Below, piece after piece: positions 41,066 through 50,196 of a stretch of 51,522 nt of DNA. A program made the translations under genes and the position numbers. Numbering within the stretch: the first letter of the stretch is position 1; each line of letters opens with the position of its first letter. This DNA comes from Bacteroidales bacterium (GTDB taxonomy: Bacteria; Bacteroidota; Bacteroidia; Bacteroidales; Bacteroidaceae), in the NCBI GenBank assembly GCA_015060885.1, contig SUXO01000013.1, positions 1 through 51,522 on the forward strand, read 5' to 3'. The notes below the pieces were generated by a model. That model was not told where the DNA came from and made no database searches. It saw only the letters and a list, made by a program, of their open reading frames with translations.

Positions 41066-41961
41066 TGTGGGCTCTCCTTGCATTCGTGTCGGCAGCCCTT
41101 CTCGGCTGTTACGACTTTTTCAAGAAGGTGTCGCTAAAAGGCAACTCCGTAGTGGGTGTGCTCTTTCTCAACACCCTCTTTTCGGCAATAATATTCTTCC
41201 CCTTCATTGTGCTGTCGCACAGCGGTGTAATAACCGAAGGCTCTCTCTTTGTGCCGTCGGCCCCTTTGGGCACTCACCTGCTTCTGTTGCTTAAAGCGGT
41301 GATAGTACTCTCGTCGTGGCTGTGTGGCTATATAGGCATAAAACACCTGCCGATAACAATTGTGTCGCCCATACAGTCTACCCGTCCGGTGCTTGTGCTG
41401 CTTGGCGCGTTGCTGCTCTTTGGCGAGCAGCTGAACCTCTATCAGTGGGTGGGCGTGCTCATAGCTATCCTCTCTCTCTTTCTGCTCGGCAGGAGCGGCA
41501 AGCGCGAGGGAATAGTGTTCATACACAACAAATGGATTCTTTTTGTGGCACTTGCTGCGCTCTTCGGTGCCGTGAGTGCATTGTACGACAAGTATCTTAT
41601 GCGCACTCTTGAACCGGTGCTTGTGCAGGGCTGGTTCAACATATATCAGTGCCTGCTTATGGGTTGTCTGCTCCTGGTGCTGAACCTGCTATCGCCTGTG
41701 CAACGCTCCAAAAAGCTATATTGGCGTTGGAGCATACCAATGATATCGCTCTTCCTTGCTGCTGCCGACTTTTGCTATTTCACGGCACTTGCACAGGAGG
41801 ATGCTCTCATTGCTGTTGTTTCAATGATTCGCCGCGGCAGTGTGGTGGTGGCCTTCCTCTTCGGTGCCTTGCTGCTGCACGAAAAGAACCTTAAAAGCAA
41901 GGCTTTTGACATTTTATTGATACTTATTGGATTGTTCTTCCTATATTTGGGTTCGAAATGA
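41062..41961 (+). CDS. EamA/DMT-family transporter
   Basis: A 299-residue membrane protein with ten predicted helices in two EamA repeats (about residues 1-140 and 150-299). The first repeat ends with HLPITIVSPIQSTRPVLVLLGALLLFGEQL and YQWVGVLIAILSLFLLG, and the second has LIAVVSMIRRGSVVVAFLFGALLLHEKNL and FDILLILIGLFFLYLG. Both are the helix 4/5 signatures of the family. Substrate unknown; DMT exporters often carry metabolites or amino acids. Overlaps truA and the DUF3256 gene at both ends (ATGA). Confidence 0.88.
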   Translation: MMWALLAFVSAALLGCYDFFKKVSLKGNSVVGVLFLNTLFSAIIFFPFIVLSHSGVITEGSLFVPSAPLGTHLLLLLKAVIVLSSWLCGYIGIKHLPITIVSPIQSTRPVLVLLGALLLFGEQLNLYQWVGVLIAILSLFLLGRSGKREGIVFIHNKWILFVALAALFGAVSALYDKYLMRTLEPVLVQGWFNIYQCLLMGCLLLVLNLLSPVQRSKKLYWRWSIPMISLFLAAADFCYFTALAQEDALIAVVSMIRRGSVVVAFLFGALLLHEKNLKSKAFDILLILIGLFFLYLGSK

Positions 41962-42572
41962 GAAATTTGAATATTATAATATTGTTTGTTGCACTCCTTC
42001 TTGCAGGCGGTGCCGTGGCACAGGATATGCGTGCCCTCTTTCTTGATGCTCCCGACAGCATTATGCCGTTGCTCACCCCCAACAATCGTGCCGACTGTGT
42101 CGATTTCCTCGATGCCGGTATGCGTGCAAGGGTAACCAACCGTTTCGAGGGACATTCGGAACTGCTTGCAATCTCCCGCGATTATATGGAATTGCGCAGC
42201 AGCGAAAGTTCTGCTATGCAGATGAAACTGTTGCCTTTTAAGGGCGATACCATTATTGCTGTTGTCAGGAGTGTGTGTGCCGAGTCGTGTGACAGCCGCA
42301 TAACATTCTATAACCGTGACTGGACTATGGCCGGAATCTCATTCTCGCGCCCTTCGATAGAGGAGTTCTTTGCCGTGCCCGACTCGGCGGGCCATCTTAT
42401 CGACCGTTGCGACATATATCTGGTGCAGTTGAGGCTCTCACCGGCCGACAACAGCCTGCAAGCCGAATACACGATGCCGCATTATATGAACAAAGCCGAC
42501 TCGGCTCTTGTCGCCCCCAGGCTGCGCACTCTGCGTTACCGTTGGGAGAGCGGGGCTTTCGTCAGGGAGTAA
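41958..42572 (+). CDS. DUF3256 family exported protein
   Basis: A 204-residue protein with a signal peptide (MRNLNIIILFVALLLAGGAVA, cut before QDMRAL). The mature part begins MRALFLDAPDSIMPLLTPNNRADCVDFLDAGM and contains VCAESCDSRITFYNRDW, which match the Bacteroidetes-restricted family DUF3256. No function is known. It ends the rightward operon begun at 37783. Its 3' end overlaps that of capA on the other strand by 11 bases (42562-42572), leaving no room for a terminator between them. Confidence 0.85.
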   Translation: MRNLNIIILFVALLLAGGAVAQDMRALFLDAPDSIMPLLTPNNRADCVDFLDAGMRARVTNRFEGHSELLAISRDYMELRSSESSAMQMKLLPFKGDTIIAVVRSVCAESCDSRITFYNRDWTMAGISFSRPSIEEFFAVPDSAGHLIDRCDIYLVQLRLSPADNSLQAEYTMPHYMNKADSALVAPRLRTLRYRWESGAFVRE

Positions 42573-43665
42573 TCATATACTCCTCGGCTCCTCTGTTGTG
42601 TTTCCTGAAAAGTCTCCTGCTGTCCTCAATGAACTGTTGCATCTTCTCCCTTGTTGCTGCATTCTTATGAACGAGGGAGGTGTCGGCAGGCATAATGGTG
42701 AAGTTCGCAACTCCGTCGCGCCCGGGGCGCGCAACCCAGGTAAGGGCATATTTCAACGCCGACAACCAGCACAGGTCATATACTCTTGTGAGTTCCACGC
42801 GGGCAAGCAGCCCGCCATCGCGACCGCGTGCGTACATTCCCGAAACAAGGTTCCCCAGTGAATATACTATGGCATTGCGCTTTGCCGTGGTTGAATCGTT
42901 GCGCACCTCAATAGGCTGTACAACGTGAGGGTGGTTGCCTATTATGTGGTCTACACCTTGCTCCACAAGCCATTGGGCAAGTTCTTTTATATGCTTGGGT
43001 GGCAGGCTTACATACTCGTCGCCCCAATGCATGCAGGCGATTATGCAGTGTGGTTTCATCTTCTTCGCCCGTTCTATGTCCTTTGCCATCACCTCTTTGT
43101 CTATGAGGTTTACCACGAGCGGTGCCGGAACGGGAATTCCGTTAAGCCCGTATGTGTAGTTGAGAATGGCAATTCTTGTACCCTTCCTTTCCACTATCAA
43201 TGGGTAGCGTTGTGCACGGTCGGTGCTGTCGCGGTAGACACCACAGTGGATAATGCCAAGCGAATCCATCATCTGCATAGTGCGCAGGGCTCCCCGCTTG
43301 CCGCGGTCGAGGCAGTGGTTGTTGGCAAACAGCAGAATGTCGAACCCGGCACCCATTGCCGCGTATAGAAAACTGTCGGGGGCACAGAAAGAGGGATAGC
43401 CGCCGAAACGGTTGCTGCCGATGGTGGTTTCAAGGTTGGCAATGGCAATATCGGCACCCTTTACCTCCTTTTCAATATATTTGTAGCAGGGCGAGAAACT
43501 GTACCTCCCGTCGGCAGTACGTGCAGCGTTGAGCTGGCTTTCGTGCTGCATAAGGTCGCCGGCAAAGAGCAGGCTTGTACGTGAAAAAGGATTGACAACC
43601 ATTTGCGCCGTTGCTGTTGTAACGGTGCATACGATTGCCAATGTTATGATGTATATTAACCTCAA
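42562..43665 (-). CDS. CapA-family protein (metallophosphoesterase-like)
   Basis: A 367-residue exported protein with signal peptide MRLIYIITLAIVCTVTTATA. The CapA/PgsA domain shows LLFAGDLMQHESQL (metal-binding Asp), IAIANLETTIG (ANLE motif), LLFANNHCLDRGKRGAL (NNH), CIIACMHWGDEY (HWG) and IIGNHPHVVQPIEV (GxHPH), all of the family's metal-ligand blocks. CapA proteins take part in poly-gamma-glutamate capsule synthesis in Bacillus. In Bacteroidales single copies in housekeeping operons have no known substrate. It follows folD by 6 bases. Confidence 0.88.
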   Translation of the reverse strand: MRLIYIITLAIVCTVTTATAQMVVNPFSRTSLLFAGDLMQHESQLNAARTADGRYSFSPCYKYIEKEVKGADIAIANLETTIGSNRFGGYPSFCAPDSFLYAAMGAGFDILLFANNHCLDRGKRGALRTMQMMDSLGIIHCGVYRDSTDRAQRYPLIVERKGTRIAILNYTYGLNGIPVPAPLVVNLIDKEVMAKDIERAKKMKPHCIIACMHWGDEYVSLPPKHIKELAQWLVEQGVDHIIGNHPHVVQPIEVRNDSTTAKRNAIVYSLGNLVSGMYARGRDGGLLARVELTRVYDLCWLSALKYALTWVARPGRDGVANFTIMPADTSLVHKNAATREKMQQFIEDSRRLFRKHNRGAEEYMITP

Positions 43666-43671
43666 TGGTGG

Positions 43672-44553
43672 TTATTTATATATCTTGTGGGTTGCAGCCA
43701 ACAGTGTGTTCTTCATAAGCGACACTATGGTCATGGGGCCAACACCGCCGGGTACGGGGGTTATAAAGGAGCATTTGGGCGCAACATTCTCAAAGTCGAC
43801 ATCGCCGCACAGGCGGAACCCCTGCTTGCGTGTTGTGTCGGGCACGCGTGTGGTGCCCACATCTATTACCACAGCACCCTCTTTTACCATTTCGGCCTTT
43901 ACAAAGTGGGGTTGCCCCAGGGCCGCAATTATTATGTCGGCCTTCCGGCACTCTTCGGCAATGTCCTGTGTGTGGCTGTGGCAGACGGTGACTGTTGCAT
44001 CGCCCGGTATCTGTTTCTGCATCATAAGGCTTGCCACGGGCTTGCCCACAATGTTGCTGCGGCCGAGAACAACACATTTCTTGCCCTTTGTGTCAATGTT
44101 GTAACGGCGCAGCAGTTCTATTATGCCGTTGGGCGTTGCCGAAAGGAAGCAGGGCAACCCTATGGCAAGGCGGCCGGCGTTCACCGGGTGGAACCCGTCG
44201 ACATCCTTGCGGTAGTCGATGGCTTCGGTTATCTTCTGCTCGTCGATGTGCTTGGGAAGGGGCAACTGCACAATGAACCCGTCCACATCGCTGTCGTTGT
44301 TCAGTTCGTCAATCTTTGCAAGGAGCTGCGCCTCGGTCACGTCGTCTTCGTAGCGTATGAGTGTCGATGTGAAGCCGCACTCTTCGCAGGCACGCACCTT
44401 GTTGGCAACGTATGTTTCGCTGCCGCCGTCGTGTCCCACGAGTATTGCGGCAAGGTGCGGGCGTTTGCCACCCTCGGCAATAATCTTTTCGACCTCCTGT
44501 GCTATCTCCTTTTTTATGGTAGCTGCTATGGCCTTTCCGTCTATAAGTTGCAT
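43672..44553 (-). CDS. folD: Bifunctional methylenetetrahydrofolate dehydrogenase / cyclohydrolase
   Basis: FolD interconverts methylene-, methenyl- and 10-formyl-tetrahydrofolate. The 293-residue protein has [21 protein letters not shown] (with the catalytic YxxxK: Y and K of TYVANK), [37 protein letters not shown] (NADP-binding), VIDVGTTRV and [14 protein letters not shown]. It lies between ffh and capA in a leftward operon. It works with ThyA and FolA (6.7-8.0 kb) in the same one-carbon cycle. Confidence 0.97.
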   Translation of the reverse strand: MQLIDGKAIAATIKKEIAQEVEKIIAEGGKRPHLAAILVGHDGGSETYVANKVRACEECGFTSTLIRYEDDVTEAQLLAKIDELNNDSDVDGFIVQLPLPKHIDEQKITEAIDYRKDVDGFHPVNAGRLAIGLPCFLSATPNGIIELLRRYNIDTKGKKCVVLGRSNIVGKPVASLMMQKQIPGDATVTVCHSHTQDIAEECRKADIIIAALGQPHFVKAEMVKEGAVVIDVGTTRVPDTTRKQGFRLCGDVDFENVAPKCSFITPVPGGVGPMTIVSLMKNTLLAATHKIYK

Positions 44554-44575
44554 TGTGTTGTCGGTGTTTTTGGTA

Positions 44576-45898
44576 TTACATCTTGAAACGCGACATAAGG
44601 TTGCCCATCTTGCCGCCTGCTACGCTCTTCATAGCCTTGCGTATCTGCTCGAACTGTTTCATAAGGCGATTCACCTCTTGCAGGGTGGTGCCGCTGCCGC
44701 GTGCAATACGCTCTTTGCGCGATGCGTTTATGATATCGGGGTTGGCACGCTCTTTGGGTGTCATCGAACGTATTATGGCTTCGACACTCTTGAATGCGTT
44801 ATCATCTATGTCTATGTCTTTTATGGCTTTTCCCACACCGGGTATCATACCCATAAGGTCTTTTATGTTACCCATCTTCTTTATTTGCTCTATCTGTGTG
44901 AGGAAGTCGTTGAAGTCGAACTGGTTGCGTGCAAGCTTGCGTTGCAGTTTCTTTGCCTCCTCCTCGTCGAACTGCTCTTGTGCGCGTTCGACAAGCGAAA
45001 CAACGTCGCCCATTCCCAGTATGCGGTCGGCCATACGGTTGGGGTGGAACTGGTCGATGGCCTCCATCTTTTCGCCTGTACCAATGAACTTGATGGGCTT
45101 GTCCACAACGGTGCGTATCGAAAGAGCAGCACCACCACGGGTGTCACCGTCGAGCTTGGTGAGAATGACTCCGGTGAAGTCGAGGCGGTCGTTGAACTCT
45201 TTTGCTGTGTTCACGGCATCCTGGCCGGTCATTGAGTCGACAACAAAAAGTGTCTCGGTGGGGTTTACGGCCTCTTTTATGGCTGCAATCTCCTGCATCA
45301 TCGCTTCGTCGACTGCCAGGCGGCCGGCGGTATCTATGATAACAAGGTTGTATCCGTTGTGTTTTGCCTCTTTAATGGCGTTCTGTGCAATTTCAACAGG
45401 GTTTTTGCTGTCGGGTTCGCTATACACGGGGATACCTATCTGCTCGCCAAGCACTTTAAGCTGGTCGATGGCTGCGGGGCGGTAAACGTCGCAGGCAACG
45501 AGCAAGGGGTTGCGGTTCTTCTTCTTTTTTAGGAAGTTGGCAAGTTTCGACGAGAATGTTGTCTTACCCGAACCCTGTAAACCCGACATAAGAATTATCG
45601 CGGGGTGTCCTTCGTAGTTTATTTCGGCAGTCTGCCCGCCCATAAGGGTGGTGAGTTCGTCGTGTACAATCTTAATCATCAGCTGGCTGGGACGTATCGA
45701 TGTGAGTACGTTCTGGCCGATAGCCTTGTTCTTTACGGTGTCGGTGAAGGTCTTTGCCACCTTGTAGTTCACGTCGGCATCGAGCAGTGCCTTGCGCACG
45801 TCTTTAAGCGTTTCGGCGACGTTCACTTCGGTGATTCTTCCCTCGCCTTTAAGTATTTTAAATGAGCGTTCAAGGCGCTCGCTTAGGTTTTCAAACAT
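44576..45898 (-). CDS. ffh: Signal recognition particle protein Ffh
   Basis: Ffh binds 4.5S RNA and signal sequences and delivers ribosomes to FtsY at the membrane. The 440-residue GTPase has the N domain, G1 [20 protein letters not shown] (about 104-123), [48 protein letters not shown], and the methionine-rich M domain from about 300 ([17 protein letters not shown], then [16 protein letters not shown]). The C-terminus ends soon after FKM. No ffs RNA gene is apparent nearby. Confidence 0.97.
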   Translation of the reverse strand: MFENLSERLERSFKILKGEGRITEVNVAETLKDVRKALLDADVNYKVAKTFTDTVKNKAIGQNVLTSIRPSQLMIKIVHDELTTLMGGQTAEINYEGHPAIILMSGLQGSGKTTFSSKLANFLKKKKNRNPLLVACDVYRPAAIDQLKVLGEQIGIPVYSEPDSKNPVEIAQNAIKEAKHNGYNLVIIDTAGRLAVDEAMMQEIAAIKEAVNPTETLFVVDSMTGQDAVNTAKEFNDRLDFTGVILTKLDGDTRGGAALSIRTVVDKPIKFIGTGEKMEAIDQFHPNRMADRILGMGDVVSLVERAQEQFDEEEAKKLQRKLARNQFDFNDFLTQIEQIKKMGNIKDLMGMIPGVGKAIKDIDIDDNAFKSVEAIIRSMTPKERANPDIINASRKERIARGSGTTLQEVNRLMKQFEQIRKAMKSVAGGKMGNLMSRFKM

Positions 45899-45915
45899 AT
45901 TGCTGTTATATTAAG

Positions 45916-46968
45916 TTATTGTTTTTCAATATTTATAATGGTTCCCGTTGCTGTGTCGAAGGTGACCTTCGTGCGTGCATCTTTGTTGAAGAGAGCCTTT
46001 GATAGTATCTCTGTTGTGCCCAGCTGTGCTATGGGTAACTCGCTGTTGTACAGTGTTTTTATAGTTGTGTATATCCTGAACTCGGCTTTGCCGGGCACGT
46101 TGTAGCAGATTCCCTCCTTCTTCAAAGGCTTCTTGACCTCGTCGGGGAGCGGAATGTAGACGCTGTTGAGGTTGCGGAAGTCGTAATATACGGGGGCACC
46201 TGCAAGGTTCTCGTTGTCGACAACACCCAGCTTGCGTGAGAAACGGAAAAGAGTGCTCTTCACCGTGTCGCTTTCGGCAGTGGGGGTGAAATATATCTTG
46301 CGGCTGACGCTGGTGGTGTCGGTTGTGCCGGTGAAGAGGGCAAGGTAGGCCTTCTCCTGTTTGTCGAGTTCGTCGAGTACAAGCTGCATCGACACACCGT
46401 CCTGGGGCATATTCTCGGCCTGCCCCTTTACAATGGCAAGTTTGCTTTCCCTTATAGAGTAGATCTCCTTTGCCACAAGTTCGGCCATCTTGGCTGTGGA
46501 CGTTGCTTGCAGTATCTCCTCGGTCATATATTGCCTTGCATCGATACTCTTTCTCTTTGCAGCAGCAACAAGGGGGGCTGTTTCTTCTTTGTGATTGTCG
46601 GTATTTATGCCGGCGAGGATGCCCTCCTCGGTGAGTTGCAGGTTACTCGCAGTGCTGTTGTTCAGTTTCACGGTGAACATCTTTTGCGGGTCGGCCTTCC
46701 CGGTAAGTTCCACATTGACATTTTGCAGTTCCCAGTATTTTTCTTCGGCCGAAATAACGTTGTTAAGTCGCAGGAACTTGTCGGCATAGCGGTGAAACTC
46801 ACCCGGTGTGCGTTTTACGCAAATGGCATCGACAGTAATTTCAATGGTTGTTGCAGGGAGACTGTAAACGGCACCCTCTGCTGTTCCCGAAAGAAACGAA
46901 CTCACATCGGTCTGTGCCAGGCAGGGCAGTGCGGCGAGTGAGAATATAAGAAATGCAATCTGTTTCAT
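45916..46968 (-). CDS. DUF4831 family exported protein
   Basis: A 350-residue protein with signal peptide MKQIAFLIFSLAALPCLAQ, chosen at 46968 because the longer reading to 47016 adds 16 non-secretory residues. The mature part has EGAVYSLPATTIEITVDA (the family's opening), KYWELQNVNVELTGKADP, EEILQATSTAKMAELVAKEIYSIRESKLAIVKGQAENMP and the C-terminal IAQLGTTEILSKALFNKDARTKVTFDTATGTI. This matches DUF4831, a Bacteroidales-type family of unknown function. It is the first gene of the leftward operon with ffh, folD and capA. Confidence 0.85.
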   Translation of the reverse strand: MKQIAFLIFSLAALPCLAQTDVSSFLSGTAEGAVYSLPATTIEITVDAICVKRTPGEFHRYADKFLRLNNVISAEEKYWELQNVNVELTGKADPQKMFTVKLNNSTASNLQLTEEGILAGINTDNHKEETAPLVAAAKRKSIDARQYMTEEILQATSTAKMAELVAKEIYSIRESKLAIVKGQAENMPQDGVSMQLVLDELDKQEKAYLALFTGTTDTTSVSRKIYFTPTAESDTVKSTLFRFSRKLGVVDNENLAGAPVYYDFRNLNSVYIPLPDEVKKPLKKEGICYNVPGKAEFRIYTTIKTLYNSELPIAQLGTTEILSKALFNKDARTKVTFDTATGTIINIEKQ

Positions 46969-47030
46969 AAACGGCGTATTGTTACGGGTTGCCTCTCCGT
47001 TTTGTGCAGGGAGCAACCGCTATTTCTGTG

Positions 47031-47038
47031 CGAAGATA
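47031..47038 (-). promoter_or_regulatory. Possible -7 box for the DUF4831-ffh operon
   Basis: Minus strand TATCTTCG, 62 bases before the DUF4831 start; the same octamer precedes thyA. A CAA (TTG) lies 16 bases further up, slightly short of the usual 19-21 spacing. Confidence 0.4.
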
Positions 47039-47184
47039 GTAAATAGTTTTGAGGCAACTTCTATAAATTATGCAAAAAGTTGCGGTTTGCCGTTTTACAA
47101 GGCAAAATGGAGCGGTTTGTGTGGCGTATCATATTTTTTTTAAAAGAATTTTTAACACCCACTTCATTTTTCGGAAGTTTATAC

Positions 47185-47192
47185 TACTTTTG
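47185..47192 (+). promoter_or_regulatory. Possible -7 box for hpt-adk
   Basis: TACTTTTG matches TAnnTTTG, 37 bases before the hpt ATG; the -33 element is not clear. Confidence 0.5.
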
Positions 47193-47228
47193 TAGGGTTG
47201 TTACAATAAACTAATAAGGGTATTTAAT

Positions 47229-47768
47229 ATGTCACGAATAAAAATTCACGATAAATACTTTGAAACTTCAATTCCTCACGAGGAGATAGTTGCGGCCATA
47301 AAGCGCGTGGCGGCCGATATTAACAAGGACTATGCCGGCAAACGTCCTATTCTGCTTGGTGTGCTTAATGGTTGCTTTATGTTTGCCGCCGAACTTATGC
47401 GTAATCTCGAAATAGAGTGTGAAATATCATTCGTGAAGTTATCCTCTTATCAGGGAACCACAACCACCGGTGTGATACGCGAAGTGTTGGGCCTCACCGA
47501 GAACCTTGCAGGCCGCGATGTGATAATAGTAGAAGATATTGTTGATACCGGCCTTACAATGCAGCGTATGATGGAGAGTCTGGGCACACGTGGTCCTGCG
47601 TCGGTGCAGATAGCATCGTTGTTCGTGAAACCCGCCCGTCTTCAAGTTCCTGTCGATGTGAAATACGGTGTCTTCACCATTCCCGACAGGTTCATTGTGG
47701 GCTATGGACTCGATTACGACGGCTTGGGCCGCAACTTGCAGGATGTGTACGATGTAGTTGAAGATTAA
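47229..47768 (+). CDS. hpt: Hypoxanthine phosphoribosyltransferase
   Basis: Hpt converts hypoxanthine or guanine with PRPP to IMP or GMP. The 179-residue protein has the PRPP-binding VIIVEDIVDTGLTMQRMMESL (about 99-119). Its N-terminal half has RPILLGVLNGCFMFAAELMR, and the flexible loop SFVKLSSYQGTTTTG carries the SY pair. PDRFIVGYGLDYDG holds the base-binding aromatic and Asp residues. All typical of the enterobacterial/Gram-positive Hpt size class. It lies 20 bases before adk in the same operon and uses the bases released by PunA. Confidence 0.95.
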   Translation: MSRIKIHDKYFETSIPHEEIVAAIKRVAADINKDYAGKRPILLGVLNGCFMFAAELMRNLEIECEISFVKLSSYQGTTTTGVIREVLGLTENLAGRDVIIVEDIVDTGLTMQRMMESLGTRGPASVQIASLFVKPARLQVPVDVKYGVFTIPDRFIVGYGLDYDGLGRNLQDVYDVVED

Positions 47769-47788
47769 CTCGAAAACAGTATAGAACA

Positions 47789-48361
47789 ATGCTTAATATA
47801 GTAATATTCGGTGCGCCCGGTTCGGGAAAAGGCACCCAGAGCGAGAGAATAGTAGAGAAGTACGGTATTGACCATATTTCAACCGGCGATGTGTTGCGTG
47901 CCGAAATAAAGGCCGGCACCGAATTGGGCTGTATGGCCAAGAAACTCATTGACAACGGCCAGCTTATACCCGATGCGCTTATGCTCGACATCTTGTCGGC
48001 AAAGTTAGATACTCTTGTCGGCAGCAAGGGCGTTATTTTCGATGGTTTTCCCCGCACTATTGCACAGGCCGAGGCTCTTAAAGAGATGCTCGCTGCAAGA
48101 GAGCAGGAGGTAACAGCAATGATTGAACTCGATGTTCCCGAAGAGGAACTTATGACACGCCTCATAAAGCGTGGCCAGGAGTCGGGACGTGCCGACGACA
48201 ATGAAGTGACCATAAAGAAACGCCTTGTTGTTTACCACGACCAGACAGCCCCATTGAAAGAGTGGTACGAGAAGGAGGGCAAGCGTTGCTACATAAACGG
48301 CCTCGGTGAACTCGACCGCATATTTGCCGACATTGTTGCGGCCATCGATGCACGAATTTGA
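47789..48361 (+). CDS. adk: Adenylate kinase
   Basis: Adk interconverts ATP, ADP and AMP. The 190-residue protein is the short type without the large lid insert. Its P-loop is IFGAPGSGKGTQSERIVEKYG (starts near residue 6), followed by HISTGDVLR, VIFDGFPRTIAQAEAL and RLIKRGQESGRADDNEVTIKKRL (lid region with two conserved Arg). Length equals other Bacteroidetes adenylate kinases. A strong terminator follows. Confidence 0.97.
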   Translation: MLNIVIFGAPGSGKGTQSERIVEKYGIDHISTGDVLRAEIKAGTELGCMAKKLIDNGQLIPDALMLDILSAKLDTLVGSKGVIFDGFPRTIAQAEALKEMLAAREQEVTAMIELDVPEEELMTRLIKRGQESGRADDNEVTIKKRLVVYHDQTAPLKEWYEKEGKRCYINGLGELDRIFADIVAAIDARI

Positions 48362-48377
48362 TAACAGGCTTGGTTAT

Positions 48378-48413
48378 GAGGTGCGTGCGGAGTGGCACGC
48401 CCTCTTTTTTTTG
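48378..48413 (+). terminator. Terminator of hpt-adk
   Basis: An imperfect stem GAGGTGCGTGC / GCACGCCCTC with loop GGAGTG is followed by eight Ts (48405-48412), 16 bases after adk. Confidence 0.85.
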
Positions 48414-48497
48414 TATATGATGCTATAATTCTTCCTCTTTTAAATTGAGGAGTTTTAAAGACAGAAGTACATAAAGACAAAAGACACGAAAATTAAA

Positions 48498-48523
48498 GGG
48501 CGCACACGCTGGTGCGCCCCTAC
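48498..48523 (-). repeat. Short palindromic repeat, GCACC type
   Basis: Minus strand GTAGGGGCGCACC-AGC-GTGTGCGCCC: an imperfect palindrome of the same family as 50912-50937 and 49951-49974. Noncoding gap between adk and obg. Confidence 0.75.
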
Positions 48524-48545
48524 GGGAAAAACGTGCAACCGCAAT

Positions 48546-48571
48546 GTAGGGGCAGACCAATGTGTCTGCCC
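48546..48571 (+). repeat. Short palindromic repeat, GCAGACC type
   Basis: GTAGGGGCAGACC-AATG-TGTCTGCCC form; near-identical copies at 50106-50131 and (inverted) 50962-50987. The rest of 48572-48707 is repeat-like (CTCACCCCGCGGGGAACTCC) and leads into obg without a clear TAnnTTTG box. Confidence 0.75.
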
Positions 48572-48707
48572 AAAAGACAAAAACAAGCAAAGCGACAGCA
48601 CAATCTCCTCACCCCGCGGGGAACTCCCCTTCCACGAGAGCTCAAAAAGAGGGTGAGGGAAATAGAACGAAAAATAGAGTAAATTGTTTATAAGTAAACG
48701 TTGATAT

Positions 48708-49865
48708 ATGGCAGAATCCAATTTTATAGATTATGTTAAGATAGTATGTCGTTCGGGGCGTGGAGGCCGTGGAATGGCCCATCTGCATCGTGCAAAATAT
48801 ATCCCTAATGGCGGTCCCGACGGTGGCGACGGAGGCAAGGGCGGCGATATAATACTACGCGGAAACCGCAACTATTGGACTCTGCTCCACCTAAAATACC
48901 AACGCCACGTGTTTGCCGGCAACGGGCAGAACGGCGGCATAAACAAGAGTACAGGTGCCGACGGCGAAAGCAAAATCATTGATGTGCCCTGTGGTACCGT
49001 AGCATATAACGCCGAAACAGGAGAGTTCCTTTGCGATGTTATGGAGGACGGCCAGCTTGTCACTCTGCTCAAAGGCGGCCGCGGAGGCTTGGGCAATGTT
49101 CACTTTGCAACCCCAACGCGCCAGGCACCACGCTTTGCGCAGCCCGGCGAGCCGATGCGTGAGATGACCGTTACCCTTGAACTCAAACTCCTTGCCGACG
49201 TGGGCCTTGTCGGCTTTCCCAATGCCGGAAAGTCTACCTTGCTCTCAACGGTGTCGGCAGCCAAGCCCAAGATAGCCAACTATCCCTTTACCACTATGGA
49301 GCCGCAGCTCGGCATTGTGTCGCACCGCGATAACAAATCGTTCGTTATGGCCGATATTCCCGGTATCATTGAGGGCGCAAGCCAGGGTAGGGGCCTGGGG
49401 CTCCGTTTCCTTCGTCACATAGAGCGCAACTCCCTGTTGCTCTTTATGGTGCCTGCCGATACCGATGATATTAAACGTGAATACGAAATATTGCTTAATG
49501 AGCTTGCAACCTTCAACCCCGAAATGCTCGACAAGCAGCGCGTGCTTGCCGTTACCAAGTGCGACCTTATTGACGAAGAACTGAAAGAGATGCTTCTTCC
49601 CACACTTCCTGAGGGCGTTCCCACAGTCTTTATATCGGCACCCACAGGCGAGGGCATACAGGAACTCAAAGACCTCCTGTGGAACTCTCTGAACAGTGAG
49701 GAGAACCGTATGGCTGCTGTGAAGCGTGAGGAACTCGTGCACCGCAATTACGATGCCCGTATGCTTGCCAATGACTTTGCCGACTGGGAGAGCGACTTTG
49801 TTGACGAGGACGAGGATGACAGCGATGATTTCAACTACGAAGAGTTCGATTTCGACGAAGAGTAA
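48708..49865 (+). CDS. obg: GTPase Obg
   Basis: Obg (ObgE/CgtA) is an essential GTPase of 50S ribosome assembly and stress response. The 385-residue protein has the glycine-rich Obg domain (about 1-158: CRSGRGGRGMAHL, GGDGGKGGDIIL, GNGQNGG). The G domain from about 160 has VGFPNAGKSTLLSTVSAAKP (G1), YPFTTMEPQLGIV, DIPGIIEGASQGRGLG (G3) and TKCDLIDEE (G4). The C-terminus is a very acidic tail (VDEDEDDSDDFNYEEFDFDEE, about 365-385), typical of Bacteroidetes Obg. It appears monocistronic. Confidence 0.97.
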   Translation: MAESNFIDYVKIVCRSGRGGRGMAHLHRAKYIPNGGPDGGDGGKGGDIILRGNRNYWTLLHLKYQRHVFAGNGQNGGINKSTGADGESKIIDVPCGTVAYNAETGEFLCDVMEDGQLVTLLKGGRGGLGNVHFATPTRQAPRFAQPGEPMREMTVTLELKLLADVGLVGFPNAGKSTLLSTVSAAKPKIANYPFTTMEPQLGIVSHRDNKSFVMADIPGIIEGASQGRGLGLRFLRHIERNSLLLFMVPADTDDIKREYEILLNELATFNPEMLDKQRVLAVTKCDLIDEELKEMLLPTLPEGVPTVFISAPTGEGIQELKDLLWNSLNSEENRMAAVKREELVHRNYDARMLANDFADWESDFVDEDEDDSDDFNYEEFDFDEE

Positions 49866-49950
49866 TGCTTGTTACATACATTTCTTGTAATGCAGGATAG
49901 AAGGGGCAGAACAGTGTTTCTGTTCCTTTTTTGTTGTTCTGTGTTTTTTT

Positions 49951-49974
49951 GCGCACACACCTGTGCGCCCCTAC
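49951..49974 (-). repeat. Short palindromic repeat, GCACC type (shortened)
   Basis: Minus strand GTAGGGGCGCACAGGTGTGTGCGC (split as GTAGGGGCGCAC / AGGTGTGTGCGC): the same palindrome as 50912-50937 with two bases missing in the middle. Confidence 0.7.
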
Positions 49975-50105
49975 ATTATCTTCTGTTCTTTTGTCTTTTT
50001 TATTACATAGTTCCTGTATATCGAGCGTATGCGAGATATCTCAAAATGCCACTGAATGGTGAGATTTCTCACACAAGGTTCGAAATGAAATCTGTTTTAT
50101 TTCCC

Positions 50106-50131
50106 GTAGGGGCAGACCGATGTGTCTGCCC
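50106..50131 (+). repeat. Short palindromic repeat, GCAGACC type
   Basis: GTAGGGGCAGACC followed by GATGTGTCTGCCC. Differs from 48546-48571 by one base. Confidence 0.75.
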
Positions 50132-50196
50132 GAATGAAAGCATTGCGCATTGGTTGTGCGCACATACCGGTAGCACCCCTACTATAAGATAATAGT

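Larger units (their letters stand above)
49866..50196. other. Noncoding gap with two or three short palindromic repeats
   Basis: No gene is supported here. It holds an inverted GCACC-type repeat at 49951-49974, a GCAGACC-type repeat at 50106-50131 and a degenerate relative at 50156-50182. The 107-codon open frame running through it has no coding character. Confidence 0.6.
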